Shown here: positions 8,106-16,693 of the stretch, in pieces
Numbering within the stretch: position 1 is the stretch's first letter
Layout: every line of letters starts with the position of its first letter
DNA from: Pseudomonadota bacterium
GTDB lineage: Bacteria; Pseudomonadota; Gammaproteobacteria; Burkholderiales; Burkholderiaceae_B
Reading direction: 5' to 3'
Assembly: GCA_023439305.1 (NCBI GenBank)
Contig: JAEXOO010000031.1
Coordinates: forward strand, 62,001-126,000
Length of the DNA: 64,000 bases
Position numbers and translations under genes: made by a program
The notes under the pieces: model-generated
Database searches by the model: none
What the model was told of the DNA's origin: nothing
Seen by the model: only the letters and a program-made list of their open reading frames with translations

Positions 8106-8423
8106 TCAACCCAAAAACAATCCGCGCCTTTTATTTCTATTATTTTTTGCCCTTCGTAAAATTTCATAAACAAAAAAAATAAAATAATAAAATATAAAAA
8201 CAAGAGCAGAAACAAAAATAAAACAAATAAAAATAAAAATTTTAGGAAAAAATTCCCACTCAACAAAAATATGATAGTTTTTATAATGAAAATCAAAAAC
8301 ACCATTATAAATACTACTTATTAAAATAAACAAAAAAATCAATCCAAGGAAAAAATAAAAAATCATACCAAACCAAGCCCACGCCTTATGCTGAGCCGTG
8401 CGTATAACCCAGTGCTCCTTCAT
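8106..8423 (-). CDS. Small membrane protein, putative Rhs immunity protein (copy 1)
   Basis: The 105-residue product has a basic, Trp-containing N-terminus (HKAWAWFGMIF) and then three to four very hydrophobic, Phe/Ile-rich segments. It ends in a positively charged tail (RRAKNNRNKRRG). Its ATG at 8423 overlaps the rhs stop codon as ATGA, with AGGA just upstream, so translation is coupled to rhs. The block NGVFDFHYKNYHIFVEW is shared with the paralog at 7607-7888. Gene order and coupling point to an inner-membrane immunity protein against the Rhs tip. This is inference from layout; the sequence belongs to no family I recognise. Confidence 0.7.
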   Translation of the reverse strand: MKEHWVIRTAQHKAWAWFGMIFYFFLGLIFLFILISSIYNGVFDFHYKNYHIFVEWEFFPKIFIFICFIFVSALVFIFYYFIFFVYEILRRAKNNRNKRRGLFLG

Positions 8424-11400
8424 TTCCTGGCCCCTCTTAACTGATTCTGCATCCACCCGCTTCCATAAGATGCACCGAACTCAGCGCCTCGACTGCCCGC
8501 AGTCTGACCCGCCGTGACAGGAGCTTGAACACCGCCAAAGACAGCCGAACGCGTGGTATCAGCAATACCGCTCAATAAATTGGAAGTAGAATTTTTCATC
8601 TGCTCAAGCGATCGGCTTGTCGCGTTCGTAATATAGGAACCTCCAGCTGCTCCAACAGCGCCACCCAGGCCGAAAAGAGCCATATTAATGACATCCGGTG
8701 ACTGCCCTTTCAGCATATCGTTCGCCGCAGAGGCCGAGGCACTAGCTGCACCACCAGCTAAACCGGTATATCCGACTGCTGCACCCGAAGAAATCGCCCC
8801 TCGATACGCTGCCTGCTGCAATCCCGCCCCGATATTTCCCGTGATCACAGCCGCTCCACCCGATAATCCGGCCTGCGTCCAATCGACGGAACCATTAAGA
8901 ATGAATTGAATCGCAGCATCCATCCCTGCTCCAATCGCGAATGCAACGACAGGAACCGGGACCTCGCCACTGGGATCGACCTTGGTCACCGGGCTATTGC
9001 CCACATAGGCATACAAGTTCAAGTCCTCCTGATAGCCCGCCGGATCGGTCTGCAGAAAACGGCCCAGCGTCGGGCTGTACCAACGCGCTTTGTAGTACGA
9101 CAGGCCTAAGGCAGGCACGTACTGTTGGCCGGTGTAGCGCCAACGCAAAGTGTCAGCAGGGGCGCTGGGTTCGCCAAAAGGACCATAGCTGTATGCTCCT
9201 TCGCTGGCACCAGACGTATTGGCGCGGGCAATGATGCTGCCTTGATGATTAGCGTACAGCCAGGATTTAGCGGCGGTGCCGCTGCCCTCATAGACTACCA
9301 AGGGCTCGTCGATGCCCGGCCCATGCACGTAGCGTTTCTGCATAACACCAGCCCCATCGTATTCGGCGATCAAGTCCATATCGTCATACAGCAATCGGGT
9401 TTGAACAGAACCCATGGCGGTCTGACGCAAGCGGCCTGGAGCATCGTAAGAAAATGCTGCACTCAGCCCCGCCTTGCCCGCGCTTATCAGGCGATTGTCC
9501 GTATCGTAGCCATAGGTCCATGCCCCATCGCCGGTCAGATTGCCGTTTGCATCATAGGAAAAAGCCGCGCCGGAGACCGCTGTGTACTGATTCAAGCCAT
9601 TGGATGCATAGGTCTTCCAATCAGCCGACGCTTCCCAACTGTAGATCCGATTGGTCCAATTAGTGTGGATCAAGTCCACCGCGCGGTTATAGACATAAGC
9701 GTAGCCGATGTCATGAGCAGTCCCTGCCAAATCGTGCAAGAGCTTTGCCAAGAATCCCTGAGCGTTATATTCGTACTGAGTATTCGTACCATTGCCCAAG
9801 GCGACATTCGCCCGCCGGCTTAAATCATCATAGGTATAAACCGCCAGACTATGCAGCCCGTTTTCTTTGATTGAACTAGGCCGATTGAGCACATCATAAC
9901 TAGTACTGATAAAGTAGCCGTCAGGCCAGGTCAAGCGTGTTCGGTTACCTGCAGCATCGTAAGCCGACGACACCGATTGGCCGCCACTGACGGTGTTGAC
10001 CATCCGCCCCGCGTTGTCCCAGGCATACGTTGTGGCAAAGCTATTATTGGCAAACAGCGCCTGTGTGCGAAGCCCGCGCAAGTCATAGGAAAACTGGAGA
10101 TTACGGGCTGCGTCTGGATAGTTCCGAGCGACTAAACGGTTCAGTCTGTCCCAGCTCTGGGTGACGATCAGCCCATTTCGTTTGCGGTGCTGAATGACAT
10201 TGCCATTGGCGTCATAGCCGAACTGTTCGTAATCGTCTGTATTGCCCGTATTTGTCGCACTCGGCAGAGGATAATGAGTCCGGAACAAACGATCATGACC
10301 ATCGTATAAATAGACTGTCAGAAAATCCTTCGCACCTTTGACCCCGTTCAGTTTGCCATTCGGCGTGTAGTAATACGTAGCATAGTCCTGGGCCATGACC
10401 GTCCCAACGGCTTTCTTGACCCGTTGCACACGGTTGTCGGCGTAGTACAAGGTTTCAGTTACCCGGTTTCCTCCCTCCTGTGGGGGCAAAAACTCCGTGA
10501 CAATATGCTCGCGATCAAGATCATCGTAAGAGAAAGTAGTCAGCGGTACCTGCACAGTCGTGGCCGGACATGACAGTATGGAGCTAGCTAGGGCAGGTCC
10601 CCATTTCTGTGATGGCTTGCCCGTCGGCAAATATTGCGTGCAATTAGTAAACCATTGGGTACCCATTTTCCTGGACTGGCCGGTAGGTCGCCCATCAGGG
10701 TCATAACCATAGTGGGTTTCCAGGCCTGCCGCATTGGTCATCACTGTCAAACGTCTCTGAGCATCATATTGGTACAACGTTACGTCGCTGATGTCGGTTC
10801 TGGGCCCGTCGACGCTGACCAGGTTACCCACCGGGTCATAGGCGAATGTCGTGTTCAAGTTCAACTTGCCCACACCACTGTCTACTACAGAAATATGCGG
10901 TGCATAGTAATTGTTGACGCTATAACTCGTACTGGTCGTCGTACTGGCGTCCGCTGTCGTTTTCACAGTGACACTGGTGGGCAAGTAAAAAGTATTCCAG
11001 CCTGCCCGCAGAAAACCCGTATAGGCATGGGTTGAGACCGGAGAAACGCCTTCCGAATTCGCCGGCTCAGTAATGCTTTGCGGCTGCAATTGGCTGTTAT
11101 AGGTGGTTCGCGTAACACTTCCCCGAGCATCAGTCGCCGTGGCTACTTTATTGCTAACAGGATCATAGGTGAAGCGTTGTGTAAGAACGCTTTCCGACGA
11201 ACCTGGTTTGGGATGGTACTGAATTTCGCTGATGTTGCCGGTACATCTCTTTTCCGGACCGAAGCAGCTCGCGTCATCGTAACTATAAGATACACCGTTC
11301 GCCTCAGGCTGAGTGCGCGCTTTCAACCTCGACAGCCCATCGTACTCACTGACAACCCAGCGCCCCAACGGATCGCTTTGTTGAAGCGTATTACCCTGCC

Positions 11401-14400
11401 AATCCAAATAATGCGCACGGCTGGTATTCCCGGGGCCAAGCTCCTCAGATCGAAAACCGGCAAAGTAATAGGTATACAACTTGCCGGCAGCGTTGGCTTG
11501 TGTCTGTACCCTTCCTAAGCTGTCATAGGTATTGGTGACGGCGGCAACAGTGGGGAAACTGGGATACATCAGTTGTGTCATCCGGCCAGGCACGTCATAT
11601 CGATATGCCGTCGCTTGGTTCAAGGCATCCCGATATGTTGTCAAATTTCCTGCCGTGTCATAAGCATAGGAAACGGAGCGGGAACCATCACCTACCTGGA
11701 CCAACCTAGTGCCCGCATAGGTCATGCTCAGCATGCGTCCCAAACTGTTCTCGACTTTACTCAGTTGGTCACCGGTATAGCTATAACGGACTTGCATTCC
11801 GCTGGGGTCGTCATAGCTGACAACCTGACCAGCAGAATTGAATACGTATTTGCCATGATGCAGTTCGCCATAGTGGAAGCCACCGTCGGACTGTCGGGTC
11901 AATCGAATTGGCTTCCCAGGTGGCGGATTGTAGAATCCTTGTGGCAGCTTGACGAAAACCTGCCCATTCAGGCCACGCCGGACCACGACCGTATTGTTGG
12001 TAACGCGCTCCCCAAACCAGCGCTGACTTAACGAGGCCATCACCATTTTGTCCGTGGGCCGAGAGGAATCAAGCAATAAGTGATGGGTACTCAAGATTTC
12101 CACTACGGCATGGACGGCATCCAAAGCCGTGTACTGCCCCATGCCCAGAAACCCGTCTGAGCTGACGCGTGCGCTCATATCCAAATCATGAGCCCAGCCT
12201 CTTCCAAGAGTTCCATCCTGTGTAGACAGCCCTGAACTGTACAAACGATTCAAGGACAAACTGTAAGGAAAATCGCCTATCCCCGTCGTAATATCATTAT
12301 TTTCATAGAGATAGTTGCCATTCACCATATCAATGGGGTCATTGAACACACCCTTGCCGGCATATTGATCCTGGCCATATCCCCGAGCTGTGGTATTGAA
12401 CCGAATATTGCTATTGGTTTGAGGAGCCGGTAAGGGCTGAGCGGAAAAACCACCCGACAATCCTCCGCTGATAATCGCTCCCAAGTAAAGGCCGGGCCCG
12501 ACCGTGTAATAGCCGACACCAGTCCAGTCCTTGACCGTCAAATCGCAACGCTGCGGGACAATTACGCGCCGCCCAGCATCCACCTCATGTTGAAAGTCAG
12601 CCAAGTAACCATTGCAATTGAGCAAATTTGGCTTTACCACACTGGAAAAGTTAGAAGTGGTCGCATTGTAAATTCGTAAGCCGTCTGCCGCAGCCTTGTC
12701 GATCAAACTGACTGTAGATACGGCCTCTACCCCGGTGGTCTGCTTGACCGTAGTGGACTCCAACACACTAAGATGCATACCCCAGTTCGCAAAGGTAGCG
12801 CTCTCCTGATTTGCATTCAATGCCGAGCTGACCACACTTACAATATTGCTCGGCAAATCCACATAAGACGAATTGGTATAGCCAGCGATACCTACCTGAT
12901 GATGGTGCAACAGTTCTGTTTTACCAAAGCTTGCAGCTATATGACCCGCTTGAGTATTTTGCCCCATCCATTGAGCCGCCAATACGCTCAAACTGCTCCC
13001 CAACACGGGCTCGGCGCTACTGGCCATACCAGTTGTCATGTGTTCATTCAACGCAGTCAAGTAACGCTGTGCAAGACCGCGGCCAGTTGGGCCCCACGCA
13101 TTCCCAATGACATACGTTCCGCCGCCTATCAGATTCTGTGAAAACACATGATCCGCGAATGCAGAAGAGTATGCGTTATGCCAGACAACAAAGGAAATTG
13201 TGCTCGGCGCCCCTGGTGCGACAGCACTCGTTCCTGTCGCTATCGTGACCCCGTCCAACTTCAACACTGGAACATTCACGGAATCATAGGTCACCGTCAA
13301 ACGCCTGCCATAGATAGCATCTGAGGTAAACGTTTTATCTATCCCTTGGTACACAATCCGTACCGTAGGCTTGAAGGCGGGCGCAATTGACGTACTGACC
13401 GCCGTTTCATAACCTGCATCTCGGTATGGGAGATCAGTTTGTCGTAGTGCATTCCCAAGCATAGGAACGATGGTCTTGCCCCCGATAACATCATCAAGCG
13501 TTGCTGCCGGTTTATTTACTCGCAGCCAATCCGCCAATCTTGTCGCTGAGCTTTCTAGATCCGCATGGATATTGACGCGGTTGATGTTGTAAACAAAATC
13601 ATTGGTGACAGTCGCGTTCAGTCGGGCTCGGGCAAAAAACGCCGCTGGATCATAACCGGCGGCAGCCTGCACATCGACCCCCTGCTTAACGCTATGAGGT
13701 TTATGAGAAGGGTCAAAAGCATACTTTACACCGTCAATATCAACCTGAACCCATACATGCTCAATAGCGACGCTCAACAAAGCTGCGTTCAGCCCAGGGC
13801 AACTGCCGGCTGACGTCGCGTTGATATCAGCAATAGGAATTTGAGCCTGGCCCAGTAAATTCAAAACGGCACAAACTTGAGAAGTATCATAGCCGTACCA
13901 ACTCTGTAACTGAGCGGCAGACAAACGAACAACACCACGCACATAATTAGCGGTATAGCCAGAAGCACGCAATAACTCTACCATCAAGATAGCTTGATCA
14001 AACGCCGTACCTTGATTGTCAATAATGGTGCCTACAGCACCTTTCTGGACACCCCACACTGGATAATACTCAGTGTTATTGCGTATAAATTGATAGATCA
14101 AATCCACGTTATGACGCAACGCTCGCGCCAGCTCTGGTACCGAGGCGGGGCCCAGCGGATAATTAACAAGACGAGTGGACGAATCGGAAAAACCGGTTGC
14201 TGCATCTAGTAAGTCAACGGGCAAAATACGCGCTGGCTTGTCGAGACGAGCTTGCTCTAGCGTAACCGGAGGCATCACGGCCCGTCGGATGCCGGGTTCG
14301 GGAATAACAATAGATCGGCCAGAAGTTAACGAATGATGTGACGTATCGAGGCTGGAGGATAGCGGGTAATCGACTGATGGTTTATCGACACTCCAATGCA

Positions 14401-14506
14401 CATTCCCCGCATGTACTAGTGAGCTGGCCATGAGTGCCAGACCAGTAAGAAATGAAACCAGTACGTTCTCGGTAATACGGAAACACCTCACCATCCGGCG
14501 AATCAT
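8420..14506 (-). CDS. Secreted Rhs/YD-repeat protein with transglutaminase-like N-terminal domain and variable C-terminal tip
   Basis: This 2028-residue protein starts with a Sec signal peptide (hydrophobic core LVSFLTGLALMASSLVHA). Residues roughly 110-270 resemble a transglutaminase-like fold, with AFDQAILMVELLRASGY, HVWVQVDIDG and AFDPSHK. The position where the fold carries its catalytic Cys is Ala-Phe, so it is probably not an active protease or ligase. A long array of YD repeats (YDxxGRL type) follows. The RHS core ends near residue 1845 with ARWYSPTLGRFLQTDP and YAYVGNSP-VDPSG. The last about 180 residues form a Gly/Ala-rich, partly hydrophobic tip, the expected place for a toxin. There is no PAAR domain and no VgrG, Tc or Eag gene nearby, so Sec export rather than type VI delivery is likely. 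AAGGA precedes the ATG. Confidence 0.93.
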   Translation of the reverse strand: MIRRMVRCFRITENVLVSFLTGLALMASSLVHAGNVHWSVDKPSVDYPLSSSLDTSHHSLTSGRSIVIPEPGIRRAVMPPVTLEQARLDKPARILPVDLLDAATGFSDSSTRLVNYPLGPASVPELARALRHNVDLIYQFIRNNTEYYPVWGVQKGAVGTIIDNQGTAFDQAILMVELLRASGYTANYVRGVVRLSAAQLQSWYGYDTSQVCAVLNLLGQAQIPIADINATSAGSCPGLNAALLSVAIEHVWVQVDIDGVKYAFDPSHKPHSVKQGVDVQAAAGYDPAAFFARARLNATVTNDFVYNINRVNIHADLESSATRLADWLRVNKPAATLDDVIGGKTIVPMLGNALRQTDLPYRDAGYETAVSTSIAPAFKPTVRIVYQGIDKTFTSDAIYGRRLTVTYDSVNVPVLKLDGVTIATGTSAVAPGAPSTISFVVWHNAYSSAFADHVFSQNLIGGGTYVIGNAWGPTGRGLAQRYLTALNEHMTTGMASSAEPVLGSSLSVLAAQWMGQNTQAGHIAASFGKTELLHHHQVGIAGYTNSSYVDLPSNIVSVVSSALNANQESATFANWGMHLSVLESTTVKQTTGVEAVSTVSLIDKAAADGLRIYNATTSNFSSVVKPNLLNCNGYLADFQHEVDAGRRVIVPQRCDLTVKDWTGVGYYTVGPGLYLGAIISGGLSGGFSAQPLPAPQTNSNIRFNTTARGYGQDQYAGKGVFNDPIDMVNGNYLYENNDITTGIGDFPYSLSLNRLYSSGLSTQDGTLGRGWAHDLDMSARVSSDGFLGMGQYTALDAVHAVVEILSTHHLLLDSSRPTDKMVMASLSQRWFGERVTNNTVVVRRGLNGQVFVKLPQGFYNPPPGKPIRLTRQSDGGFHYGELHHGKYVFNSAGQVVSYDDPSGMQVRYSYTGDQLSKVENSLGRMLSMTYAGTRLVQVGDGSRSVSYAYDTAGNLTTYRDALNQATAYRYDVPGRMTQLMYPSFPTVAAVTNTYDSLGRVQTQANAAGKLYTYYFAGFRSEELGPGNTSRAHYLDWQGNTLQQSDPLGRWVVSEYDGLSRLKARTQPEANGVSYSYDDASCFGPEKRCTGNISEIQYHPKPGSSESVLTQRFTYDPVSNKVATATDARGSVTRTTYNSQLQPQSITEPANSEGVSPVSTHAYTGFLRAGWNTFYLPTSVTVKTTADASTTTSTSYSVNNYYAPHISVVDSGVGKLNLNTTFAYDPVGNLVSVDGPRTDISDVTLYQYDAQRRLTVMTNAAGLETHYGYDPDGRPTGQSRKMGTQWFTNCTQYLPTGKPSQKWGPALASSILSCPATTVQVPLTTFSYDDLDREHIVTEFLPPQEGGNRVTETLYYADNRVQRVKKAVGTVMAQDYATYYYTPNGKLNGVKGAKDFLTVYLYDGHDRLFRTHYPLPSATNTGNTDDYEQFGYDANGNVIQHRKRNGLIVTQSWDRLNRLVARNYPDAARNLQFSYDLRGLRTQALFANNSFATTYAWDNAGRMVNTVSGGQSVSSAYDAAGNRTRLTWPDGYFISTSYDVLNRPSSIKENGLHSLAVYTYDDLSRRANVALGNGTNTQYEYNAQGFLAKLLHDLAGTAHDIGYAYVYNRAVDLIHTNWTNRIYSWEASADWKTYASNGLNQYTAVSGAAFSYDANGNLTGDGAWTYGYDTDNRLISAGKAGLSAAFSYDAPGRLRQTAMGSVQTRLLYDDMDLIAEYDGAGVMQKRYVHGPGIDEPLVVYEGSGTAAKSWLYANHQGSIIARANTSGASEGAYSYGPFGEPSAPADTLRWRYTGQQYVPALGLSYYKARWYSPTLGRFLQTDPAGYQEDLNLYAYVGNSPVTKVDPSGEVPVPVVAFAIGAGMDAAIQFILNGSVDWTQAGLSGGAAVITGNIGAGLQQAAYRGAISSGAAVGYTGLAGGAASASASAANDMLKGQSPDVINMALFGLGGAVGAAGGSYITNATSRSLEQMKNSTSNLLSGIADTTRSAVFGGVQAPVTAGQTAGSRGAEFGASYGSGWMQNQLRGARK

Positions 14507-14567
14507 AGTTTTCCTTAAAACTTTCTTTAAAAGAAAAATAATGAAAAAACAAAAAATAAGAAAAAAA

Positions 14568-14768
14568 TCAATCTTTAGAAACTATGTATTCAATCCGATT
14601 ACCAAGATCATCATAAGAATACTCAACCTTAAATAAAATAACACCACCCTCAAAATAGGTCACACCAATGAGTCGACCCAGATAATCGTATTCGTAATTA
14701 GCCACACTACCAGAAACAGGGCTTAAAAGACAAGAAAACAATAAAAGCGATAGAAAAATGCTTCTCAT
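14568..14768 (-). CDS. Tiny secreted YD-repeat protein upstream of rhs
   Basis: From the ATG at 14768 (GAG about 8 bases upstream) the product is 66 residues. It has a signal peptide (RSIFLSLLLFSCLLSPVSGS) followed by just two YD-type repeats, YEYDYLGRLIGVTYF and EYSYDDLGNRIEYI. It ends 61 bases before the large rhs gene and lies on the same strand in the same A/T-rich surroundings. It could be a remnant of a larger rhs gene, but start, signal peptide and frame are intact. A longer reading from 14798 adds ten residues that would bury the signal peptide, so it was not used. Function unknown. Confidence 0.6.
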   Translation of the reverse strand: MRSIFLSLLLFSCLLSPVSGSVANYEYDYLGRLIGVTYFEGGVILFKVEYSYDDLGNRIEYIVSKD

Positions 14769-14904
14769 ATTTATCTCAAAAAAACAACCATACGACAAAA
14801 AGCAAAAGTAGTCAAAATTATTTATTTATAAAATTAAAAGTTAAGCCGGCTTATGAAATAAAGTAAATTAAATAAAAATAAAATAGAAATAAAAGGCAAA
14901 AAAA

Positions 14905-14923
14905 GGCCTGCTTTCAGCAGGCC
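14905..14923 (-). terminator. Terminator of the AhpD-like gene
   Basis: GGCCTGCT, TTC and AGCAGGCC form an 8-bp stem with a 3-base loop. On the minus strand it is followed by a run of T residues. It lies 16 bases past the stop codon of the gene at 14939-15478. The 170 bases between here and the YD-repeat gene are A/T-rich and show nothing else. Confidence 0.85.
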
Positions 14924-14938
14924 AACAGCAGAGACTTC

Positions 14939-15478
14939 TTAGACCGTCAATTCGACCGCCTTGAAGTCCACCGGTACATCCAAGGCCACGTTCACGTAAT
15001 TGGTGAACAGGTTCAGCGCGGTCACGGCGATCAATTCCACGACCTGGCCTTCGTCGAAGCCGGCCTGACGTACGGCTTGCACATCAGCGGCGGTAACCTG
15101 GCCGCGCTGGTCGACCAGCTTGAGCACGAAGGTCAGCGCGGCTGCCGTGCGAGGATCGTCGGATCGGCCCTTCTGCGCCTTGGACAAGGTCTCTTCACTC
15201 AAGCCGGCATTGCCGCCCAGTGCGGTATGCGCAGCCAGACAATATTCGCAGCGGTTGCGGTCAGCGATGGCCACGGCCAACTGCTCGCCCAGCTTGGCGC
15301 CCAGCGTACCGCCGCCCAAGGCGCCGAACGAACCCCACATGCTGCGCAAAGCAGCGGGGGACAGGGAAACCGTGCGGAACATGGCGGGCACGGCGCCAAA
15401 TGCTTTCTGTATTTCCTGCAGGGCGGGCTGGCTGGCGGCAGGGACCTGGGCAACGTCGGGCAAAGACAGACGGGACAT
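14939..15478 (-). CDS. Carboxymuconolactone decarboxylase/AhpD-family protein
   Basis: The 179-residue protein is an all-helical member of the CMD/AhpD family. It has the redox motif EYCLAAHT (Cys-x-x-x-His variant; the usual AhpD pattern is ExxCxxCxxxH), so one of the two AhpD cysteines is replaced. This suggests a peroxidase-like or unknown activity rather than classical AhpD chemistry. The ATG at 15478 is chosen because AGGAG stands 8 bases before it; the open frame continues upstream without a ribosome site. It is divergent from an AraC-type regulator at 15617, which probably controls it. Its product could protect against peroxides or act on a small aromatic substrate. Confidence 0.85.
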   Translation of the reverse strand: MSRLSLPDVAQVPAASQPALQEIQKAFGAVPAMFRTVSLSPAALRSMWGSFGALGGGTLGAKLGEQLAVAIADRNRCEYCLAAHTALGGNAGLSEETLSKAQKGRSDDPRTAAALTFVLKLVDQRGQVTAADVQAVRQAGFDEGQVVELIAVTALNLFTNYVNVALDVPVDFKAVELTV

Positions 15479-15616
15479 GATGTTCTCCTGGGAGGGAGGC
15501 CAATAAAGGCCTGGATGGAAGTCCGACTGGACTGCAGACAGTGTCTCGCCAAAACAAGGACTATTGGATAACATTCATCCAGATAAGTTATCTTTCCATC
15601 CACCCAGGGGACGCTC

Positions 15617-16471
15617 ATGAATCTGGATCGACTGTCGCTGCTGCTGGAACAGTTCCGCGTGCGCGCCCATCTGTTTCACAATGGCCCCCTATGCGGGGTC
15701 ACCCAGTTCGCGGCACAACCCGGCCGGGCTTTTCTGCACGTCCTGCGCCGCGGCGAATTGACCGTACGGCACGACGCACGGGATCCGCTTCCCCAGACAA
15801 TGATCATCGAGCGCCCCAGCCTGATTTTTTATCCTCGGCCGCTGGAGCATGCCTTCCACAATCCACCTCAGGACGGCTCAGACTTCACCTGCGCCACACT
15901 GGACTTTGACGGCGGCGATCAACATCCCCTGGCCCGCTCCCTGCCGGACTTGATCGTGGTGCCGCTGGACGACATACCGGGCTTGCAGCAGGCGCTGGAG
16001 CTGCTGTTCGCCGAAACCGAATCGGTGCGCTGCGGGCACCGGCTGCTAGCTGACCGCCTGTTCGAGATCGTGCTGCTGCAACTGCTGCGCTGGCTGTTTG
16101 ACCACCCGGACCGATGCGCCATTCCCGTAGGACTATTTCGCGGCCTGTCACATCCACCCGTGGCCCGCGCTCTGCTGGCCATCCAGGCCGACCCGGGGCG
16201 AGACTGGACCGTGCAATCGCTGGCCCAGGAAGCCGGGCTGTCCCGCAGCGCTTTTGCCGCGCAATTCAAACACTGGGTCGGCGACTCTCCGGCCGACTAC
16301 CTGGCTCAATGGCGCCTGGCGCTGGCTTGCCAGCGCCTGACCCAAGGCCAGTCCGCCAAACGCATCGCCCTGGACCTGGGCTATGCCAATCCCTCCGCCC
16401 TGTCACGCCTGTTTCGTCAGAAGACAGGGCAATCCATACGAGACTGGATGGCCTCGCGCCCGTCACGCTGA
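15617..16471 (+). CDS. AraC-family transcriptional regulator with cupin-type sensor
   Basis: This 284-residue regulator has an N-terminal cupin-like region (LCGVTQFAAQPGRAFLHVLRRGEL, the AraC cupin_6 pattern). Two C-terminal helix-turn-helix motifs occupy the last about 100 residues (WTVQSLAQEAGLSRSAFAAQF and AKRIALDLGYANPSALSRLF). It diverges from the AhpD-like gene with a 138-base shared promoter region. Members of this subfamily often sit beside and activate a single oxidoreductase or hydrolase gene, which fits here. The inducer is unknown. Confidence 0.9.
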   Translation: MNLDRLSLLLEQFRVRAHLFHNGPLCGVTQFAAQPGRAFLHVLRRGELTVRHDARDPLPQTMIIERPSLIFYPRPLEHAFHNPPQDGSDFTCATLDFDGGDQHPLARSLPDLIVVPLDDIPGLQQALELLFAETESVRCGHRLLADRLFEIVLLQLLRWLFDHPDRCAIPVGLFRGLSHPPVARALLAIQADPGRDWTVQSLAQEAGLSRSAFAAQFKHWVGDSPADYLAQWRLALACQRLTQGQSAKRIALDLGYANPSALSRLFRQKTGQSIRDWMASRPSR

Positions 16472-16556
16472 CCAGCAGCGCCGCACGCAGTGCTTCATCC
16501 GGAATTACCCTGATTTTTTCAATGACTGCTTGTCCTTGAAAAATCAGTATGCCAGT

Positions 16557-16566
16557 ATGTATACAT
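16557..16566. promoter_or_regulatory. Palindrome ATGTATACAT, candidate GntR-type operator
   Basis: A perfect 10-bp palindrome lies 127 bases before the first gene of the catabolic cluster. An A/T-rich stretch (AAATACATAAATATAT) follows that could hold the promoter. FadR-subfamily GntR regulators commonly bind short A/T-rich palindromes of this look, and such a regulator closes this cluster at 26261. The regulator-site pairing is inference. Confidence 0.4.
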
Positions 16567-16693
16567 CGATAAATACATAAATATATCCCGCTTTCTTTCA
16601 GTTTGCTGTATCTCGGGCTGAGCTTCAGACCGGTGGCACAAGCAGCACGCCCCTTTTCTGCTGATCAGCGCAACGCCATCTGCCGGAGGAGTA

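Noticed and set aside
8090..8305. Second Phe/Leu-rich open frame overlapping immunity copy 1
   Set aside because: It is an out-of-frame reading of an A/T-rich membrane gene whose real frame is set by coupling to rhs and by its paralog.
8420..14506. Possibility that the large Rhs protein is a type VI effector
   Set aside because: It has a Sec signal peptide and no PAAR domain, and no VgrG, Hcp or Eag gene is near.
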